A stretch of 9,133 bases of DNA, taken from assembly GCA_009840695.1 (NCBI GenBank), contig VXNG01000059.1, positions 1-9,133 of the forward strand, read 5' to 3'. Shown piece by piece: positions 5,495-9,133 of this stretch. The translations under genes and the position numbers were made by a program. The notes below the pieces were generated by a model that was not told the origin of the DNA, searched no databases, and worked only from the letters and a program-made list of their open reading frames with translations. Source of the DNA: Acidimicrobiaceae bacterium (GTDB lineage: Bacteria > Actinomycetota > Acidimicrobiia > Acidimicrobiales > Aldehydirespiratoraceae). How positions within the stretch are numbered: the stretch's first letter is position 1; each line of letters begins with the position of its first letter.

Positions 5495-6142
5495 ATGCCC
5501 AAGAAGTACCTACGAATCCTGGCCATCGGACTGGCCGTATCGCTCCTGGCGGCTGCTTGCGGGGACGACGACGCTGACGAGAGCGCAGTAGCGCCGGAAC
5601 CAGCCCCAACGTCGACCGAAGCGCCCGAGGCGCCGGCGGAGCCTGAGCCTGAGGCTGCTGAGCCTGAGCCGGAGCCCGAGCCTGAAGCCCCGGCAGAGCC
5701 GGAGGCTGAGGGGCCTGGAACTGTGGTGGATGTCGCGGTGGGGTCGGGGGCGTTCCCGACTCTGGTTGCGGCTGTGCAGGCGGCGGGTCTGGTGGACGTT
5801 CTCAGCGGTGAGGGGCCCTTCACGGTGTTCGCGCCGACTGAGGAGGCGTTCGCGGCGGCTCTGGCCGCGTTGGGGATGTCGGCTGAGGATCTGCTGGCCG
5901 ATGTCGAGTTGTTGACGGCGGTGCTGACCTATCACGTGCTGCCGGTGGCTGCGCCTGCTGAGGTGGTTGTCACTCTCGATGGCCAGAGTGTGGCCACGGT
6001 GAACGGCGCAGAGGTCGCCATCAGCGTCGCCGACGGTGCGGTGATGGTCAACGACGCGACGGTGGTGACCGCCGACATCGCAGCCTCCAACGGCGTCATC
6101 CACGTCATCGACACCGTCCTGCTCCCACCCTCCGGGGAGTAG
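5495..6142 (+). CDS. Fasciclin (FAS1) domain lipoprotein
   Basis: This 215-residue protein begins with a lipoprotein signal: MPKK, a hydrophobic stretch, then SLLAAAC with the lipidated Cys22 followed by GDDD. Residues 30-73 are an Ala/Pro/Glu linker made of EPEPE-type repeats. One FAS1 domain fills about 76-211, with FTVFAPTEEAF (109-119, the conserved H1 segment), LTYHVLP (144-150) and NGVIHVIDTVLLP (199-211, the H2-like end). The domain is full length. FAS1 proteins are surface or secreted proteins linked to adhesion and matrix contact; MPT83 of Mycobacterium tuberculosis has the same lipoprotein plus single FAS1 layout. It lies upstream of an ECF sigma factor and an RskA-type anti-sigma gene, and is probably their regulatory target. 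A strong hairpin follows its stop. Confidence 0.9.
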   Translation: MPKKYLRILAIGLAVSLLAAACGDDDADESAVAPEPAPTSTEAPEAPAEPEPEAAEPEPEPEPEAPAEPEAEGPGTVVDVAVGSGAFPTLVAAVQAAGLVDVLSGEGPFTVFAPTEEAFAAALAALGMSAEDLLADVELLTAVLTYHVLPVAAPAEVVVTLDGQSVATVNGAEVAISVADGAVMVNDATVVTADIAASNGVIHVIDTVLLPPSGE

Positions 6143-6149
6143 GCGCTCC

Positions 6150-6205
6150 GGTTTCGGCGGGCGGGCACCCGTAGCGCCCCACTTATCAGCCCGCCCGCCG
6201 AGGCC
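6150..6205 (+). terminator. Strong GC-rich hairpin after the fasciclin gene, probable terminator
   Basis: A 13-base perfect inverted repeat, TCGGCGGGCGGGC (6154-6166) with GCCCGCCCGCCGA (6189-6201), extends to 17 pairs (6150-6166 with 6189-6205) if two G-U pairs are allowed, around a 22-base loop. It starts 8 bases after the fasciclin stop codon. There is no long T-run after it, as is common for actinobacterial terminators. It separates the fasciclin transcript from the sigma factor promoter. Confidence 0.7.
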
Positions 6206-6269
6206 GTCTCTCCAAGCACATGGTCGGGAGCGGGTTCAGGCATGGTTGGGAAGTGGCAACGGCTCCCCC

Positions 6270-6297
6270 CTGGCAGGCTTCGGCCCCTCGCTATAGT
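6270..6297 (+). promoter_or_regulatory. Leaderless promoter of the ECF sigma factor gene
   Basis: CTGGCA (6270-6275, four of six matches to TTGACA) and TATAGT (6292-6297, five of six matches to TATAAT) are 16 bases apart, a housekeeping-type promoter. The expected transcription start at about 6304 coincides with the in-frame GTG at 6304. This is the best promoter match in the window. Confidence 0.6.
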
Positions 6298-6303
6298 CCC
6301 CGT

Positions 6304-6849
6304 GTGGCGAGTGCCGGGGGCGACACCTTCGAGAGTGTGGAGAAGGCGTTCGCTAGGGGCGATGACAACGCCCTGAGGGCTGCCTACGAGCATCACGGCA
6401 GCCTGGTCTACACGTTCTGTCGCCGGACTCTCGACGAGGCTCGGGCCAAGGACGTCACTCAGGAGGTGTTCATCAGCGCATGGAAGGGCCGCCACCGATA
6501 CGAGCCAGCGAAGGGCTCCCTCGCCGGTTGGCTCATCGCGATCGCGAAGAATCGAGTCATCGACAACGTCCGGGCCGAGCAGCGGCACTCCGAACGCCGC
6601 GCTGACAACGACCCGGCGGACGTCCCCGTCGAAGCCGACGTGGAGAGGATCGGCGACCGGCTGATGATCGCCGAGGCACTCCGATGCCTGTCCGACCGAG
6701 CCCGGCAAGTGGTCGCCATGCACTACTTCGATGACCTGACTCTCCGTCAGATCGCCGAGCGGACGTCACAGCCCCTCGGCACGGTCAAGAGCGATCTCCG
6801 ACGGGGTCTCCAACATATTCGCCACCAGATGGAGTCGGCTCATGAGTGA
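6304..6849 (+). CDS. ECF sigma factor (sigma-70 family, SigK/ECF19-like by context)
   Basis: From GTG 6304 the product has 181 residues, normal for an ECF sigma factor. Region 2 spans about 25-92, with DVTQEVFISAW (50-60, region 2.2, core-binding) and GWLIAIAKNRVIDNVR (75-90, regions 2.3-2.4, -10 recognition). Region 4 spans about 118-175, with LSDRARQVVAMHYFDDLTLR and the recognition helix in LGTVKSDLRRGLQHIR. There is no extra C-terminal domain. An in-frame ATG at 6220 would add 28 residues, but it lies upstream of the TATAGT promoter and encodes non-conserved sequence, so 6304 is preferred. The gene overlaps the anti-sigma gene by 8 bases, implying coupled synthesis of the pair. The SigK-like assignment rests on the RskA-type partner and the fasciclin neighbour, not on residues I can identify as diagnostic. 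Confidence 0.9.
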   Translation: MASAGGDTFESVEKAFARGDDNALRAAYEHHGSLVYTFCRRTLDEARAKDVTQEVFISAWKGRHRYEPAKGSLAGWLIAIAKNRVIDNVRAEQRHSERRADNDPADVPVEADVERIGDRLMIAEALRCLSDRARQVVAMHYFDDLTLRQIAERTSQPLGTVKSDLRRGLQHIRHQMESAHE

Positions 6850-7486
6850 CATCCGCGGGCGAAGAACCGACCCCGAGATCGAAGCCGTGCTGCGCGACGT
6901 CGATCCAGGCGATCTCGAACTGCTCGAGCCGCCCGACGACGTGTGGGCGGCGATCGAGTCGGCGGCGGCTGGAGACTCCGATGAGACTGGCGTCGTCGTT
7001 TCGCTGGCTTCGCGGCGATGGACGCCGCGGCGGCTGGCGCTGGGCGTGGCGGCGGTCCTGGTGCTCGTAGTGGCTGGTACAGCGGCAGTGGTGCTCACCC
7101 GAGACGACCCCGCCGACGTGGTCGCGGCCGCAGCGCTCACCTATGACCCCGACAACTTCGACACCCTCGGCTCGGAAGCCTCGGCCAGCGCCGAACTGGT
7201 TGTCGAGGCCGGCAGCCACAGCATTGTGATCGTCGACGCCATGCTTCCCTCACCGGAGGCCGGCTCCGACCTGGAAGTGTGGCTGATCCGTCCCGACGCC
7301 GAGGGCAACGTCGCGGACCTTGTGTCACTCGGAGTGGTGGATCCCGCCGACCCCGGCAGCCTCGAGGTCCCCAGCGGCTACGACCCCGACGCGTTCTTTG
7401 TCGTGGACATCAGCGTCGAGCCCCGAGATGGTGACGCAGGCCACTCTGGGCGGTCGATCCTGCGCGGGCCTCTGCTAGACGCCTGA
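6842..7486 (+). CDS. RskA-family anti-sigma factor, membrane bound
   Basis: This 214-residue protein has a short cytoplasmic part (1-62) with DPEIEAVLRDVDPGDLELLE and PPDDVWAAIESA, the small sigma-binding segment of this type. One membrane span follows at about 64-86 (LALGVAAVLVLVVAGTAAVV), then an outer domain to the end. That domain matches the RskA C-terminal (anti-sigma-K) domain: LEVWLIRPDAEG, DLVSLGVVDPADPGSLEVP, FFVVDISVEPRDGD and HSGRSILRG. In mycobacteria RskA holds SigK at the membrane until its outer part is cleaved; the same role is inferred here for the overlapping ECF sigma factor. The protein contains no cysteine, so it lacks the HxxxCxxC zinc motif of ZAS-type anti-sigma factors. 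ATG 6842 lies inside the end of the sigma gene. Confidence 0.88.
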   Translation: MSDIRGRRTDPEIEAVLRDVDPGDLELLEPPDDVWAAIESAAAGDSDETGVVVSLASRRWTPRRLALGVAAVLVLVVAGTAAVVLTRDDPADVVAAAALTYDPDNFDTLGSEASASAELVVEAGSHSIVIVDAMLPSPEAGSDLEVWLIRPDAEGNVADLVSLGVVDPADPGSLEVPSGYDPDAFFVVDISVEPRDGDAGHSGRSILRGPLLDA

Positions 7487-7540
7487 CGGCCACGGGCCGC
7501 TCGGGCCACGGCCTCGACCGTATACAGCCAATTCGTACGC

Positions 7541-9133
7541 CTACTCGCTCGGTCTCTGGGGCTCACGGCTGGCCAGTTCGCCCTCGACCCGCAGGTTGGG
7601 GATCAGGCGGTCGAGCCAGCGGGGCAGCCACCAGTTGCGGGCCCCGAGAAGCTCCATGGTTGAGGGCACGATCAGCATCCGCACCAGGGTGGCGTCGATG
7701 GCGATGGCGGTGGCCAGGCCGAGGCCGAAGAGCTTGACCGGCCTGCTGTCCTCCAGCACGAAGCTGCCGAACACAACCACCATGATGGCCGCGGCCGCGG
7801 TGATCACCCGGGCGGTGGCGGCCAGGCCGTCGGCCACAGAGTTGACCGCGTCGCCGGTGCGCTCGTACTCCTCCTTCATGCGCGACAGCAGGAACACCTC
7901 GTAGTCCATCGACAGTCCGAACAGGATGGCGAACAGCATCATGGGAATGAACGGCTCGATGGGCGCGGGCTCGACCCCGGTCAGGCCGCCCAGCCATCCC
8001 CATTGGAACACCGCCACGACCACCCCGTAGGCCGCCCCGATCGAGAGCATGTTCATGACTACGGCCTTCAACGGCACCACCAGTGACCGGAACACGGCCG
8101 TCAGCAGCAGGAACGACGCGCCGAGCACGGCCGCGAAGAAGATCGGGATCCGGCCGGCGAGGTAGTCGGAGATGTCGATGTTGAAGGCCACCTGGCCCGC
8201 CACCAGCGGGTCGGGGCCGGCGCCGTCGAGAGTCTGGGGTATGACTTCGCCGCGGATCCGGTGCACCAGGTCCTCGGTGGCCGCGTCCTGGGGGCCGGTG
8301 GTGGGCTGCAGCCGGATGACCGCGGCCTCCCCGTCGGGGCTTGGCACCGCGGGCGACGCGAAGGCGACGCCCTCGGTCCGGTTCAACGCGCCCGACAGGT
8401 CGTTGAGAGCGGCAAGGTCTTGCGGGCCCGACACTTCGGCCACCACCAGCAGCGGGCCGTTGGCCCCCGGTCCGAAGCCTTCGGAGATCAGGTCGTAGGC
8501 CTTGCGGGTGGTGGTCTCCTCCGCGAAGTTGCCCTCGTCGGAGAACCCGAGTCGAAGTCCCAGCACGGGTGCAGCGAGTACCAGGAGCACGGCGGTGCCG
8601 CCGATGGCGAACTGCCACGGCCGGGACTGGACCGTCCGGCTGAGCCGGTACCAGCCGGTCTCCCGCAACGGCTTGGTCTCCCGGTGGCGTACCGTTCGCC
8701 GCAACGGGTTGGCCGGGATTCTGAATGCCCCGGCCACCAGCACGATCACCGCTGCCGGTATGCCCGCCAGCAGCAGCCTGAAGCCCGTGCCGAAGCCGAG
8801 CAGGGCAATGGCGATCAGCGCGGCGGCAGCCATACCCCGGACCCGGGTGGTGCGGATCCGGTCGCCGAGCAGGCCGATGACAGCCGGCAGGAGCGTTACG
8901 GACCCGGCCATGACGACGGCCACGGTGATGGCTGCGGCCAGCCCCAGCCCGGCCACGAATGGCAGCCCGATGAGCAGCAGACCCAGCAGCGACACCACCA
9001 CGGTGGCTCCCGCGAAGACCACCGCCCGCCCGGCCGAGTCGAGCGCGGCCGCGGTGGCCTCCTCCGCGTTCAAGCCATGGTCGACCCACTCCCGGTAGCG
9101 GGTGATGATGAACAGCGCGTAGTCGATGCCCAC
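7541..9133 (-). CDS. MMPL/RND family transporter, C-terminal part (5' end outside window)
   Basis: The frame is open to the window edge, so the 530 residues seen lack roughly the first 200. The visible part starts inside TM4 with GIDYALFIITRYREW, whose Asp-Tyr pair (residues 4-5 here) matches the proton-relay pair of MmpL3. The equivalent in TM10 is GLSMDYEVFLLSRMKEEY (Asp410, Tyr411). TM5-6 (about 36-90), a periplasmic loop (about 198-325), TM8-9 (about 328-377) and TM11-12 (about 440-495, with ATAIAIDATLVRMLIVPSTM) follow the family order. An extra hydrophobic stretch at about 100-137 sits between TM6 and TM7. MMPL pumps use proton motive force to export lipids or hydrophobic compounds; the substrate is unknown. 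It converges on the anti-sigma gene with 54 bases between them. The first codon seen, GTG, is internal and not a start. Confidence 0.92.
   Translation of the reverse strand: MGIDYALFIITRYREWVDHGLNAEEATAAALDSAGRAVVFAGATVVVSLLGLLLIGLPFVAGLGLAAAITVAVVMAGSVTLLPAVIGLLGDRIRTTRVRGMAAAALIAIALLGFGTGFRLLLAGIPAAVIVLVAGAFRIPANPLRRTVRHRETKPLRETGWYRLSRTVQSRPWQFAIGGTAVLLVLAAPVLGLRLGFSDEGNFAEETTTRKAYDLISEGFGPGANGPLLVVAEVSGPQDLAALNDLSGALNRTEGVAFASPAVPSPDGEAAVIRLQPTTGPQDAATEDLVHRIRGEVIPQTLDGAGPDPLVAGQVAFNIDISDYLAGRIPIFFAAVLGASFLLLTAVFRSLVVPLKAVVMNMLSIGAAYGVVVAVFQWGWLGGLTGVEPAPIEPFIPMMLFAILFGLSMDYEVFLLSRMKEEYERTGDAVNSVADGLAATARVITAAAAIMVVVFGSFVLEDSRPVKLFGLGLATAIAIDATLVRMLIVPSTMELLGARNWWLPRWLDRLIPNLRVEGELASREPQRPSE

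Noticed and set aside
6220..6303. Upstream ATG start for the ECF sigma factor
   Set aside because: The TATAGT promoter lies downstream of it, and the added 28 residues do not resemble a sigma factor N-terminus; GTG 6304 fits better.
7487..7540. Possible bidirectional terminator between the anti-sigma and MMPL genes
   Set aside because: The GGCCACGG copies here are direct rather than inverted repeats; no good hairpin with a T-run could be drawn.
7563..9089. A second long minus-strand frame (about 508 codons) within the MMPL gene
   Set aside because: It is a Gly/Arg/His-rich shadow of the real MMPL frame, which has correct transmembrane and Asp-Tyr motifs.
1..9133. tRNA, rRNA, insertion sequence or phage features
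   Set aside because: I saw no tRNA-like cloverleaf or TTCGA-type arm in context, no transposase or integrase motifs and no terminal inverted repeats with target duplications.

Overview
The window is high-GC, densely coded bacterial DNA with frequent GTG starts. Several genes begin only 5-8 bases after a TANNNT hexamer, with no Shine-Dalgarno sequence, which suggests leaderless transcripts. One protein carries cysteine-paired SLH-type repeats, and there is an ECF sigma/RskA-type anti-sigma pair beside a fasciclin lipoprotein. Together these point to an actinobacterium, most likely of the Acidimicrobiia. That placement is an inference from protein style; no rRNA is present to confirm it.

Layout, left to right. 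(1) 1-96, minus: the first 32 codons of a cation diffusion facilitator transporter, cut by the window edge and divergent from what follows. (2) 205-3652, plus: a MaoC-like hydratase, an exported S41 (C-terminal-processing type) protease ending in three SLH-like repeats, and a type I methionine aminopeptidase with an N-terminal extension like mycobacterial MapB. The first two are probably one transcript; the third has its own putative promoter. (3) 3671-5193: a divergent locus with two small single-span membrane proteins on the minus strand and a LuxR-type HTH regulator with an unrecognised N-terminal half on the plus strand. The spacer between them holds a cluster of six TCTGCCA-type boxes, including a perfect 8+2+8 palindrome. 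(4) 5194-5494: a stretch with no convincing gene, holding two mutually exclusive hairpins and an orphan minus-strand reading frame. (5) 5495-7486, plus: a fasciclin-domain lipoprotein, a strong hairpin terminator, then an ECF sigma factor overlapping an RskA-family anti-sigma factor by 8 bases. (6) 7541-9133, minus: the C-terminal 530 residues of an MMPL/RND family transporter, convergent with the anti-sigma gene.

Two units look functionally coherent. The fasciclin/ECF sigma/RskA group has the same components as the mycobacterial SigK-RskA system, whose targets include the fasciclin proteins MPT70 and MPT83; here they are neighbours. The LuxR regulator, operator cluster and small membrane protein pair form a compact locus that I cannot match to a described system. 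It is the best candidate here for something new.
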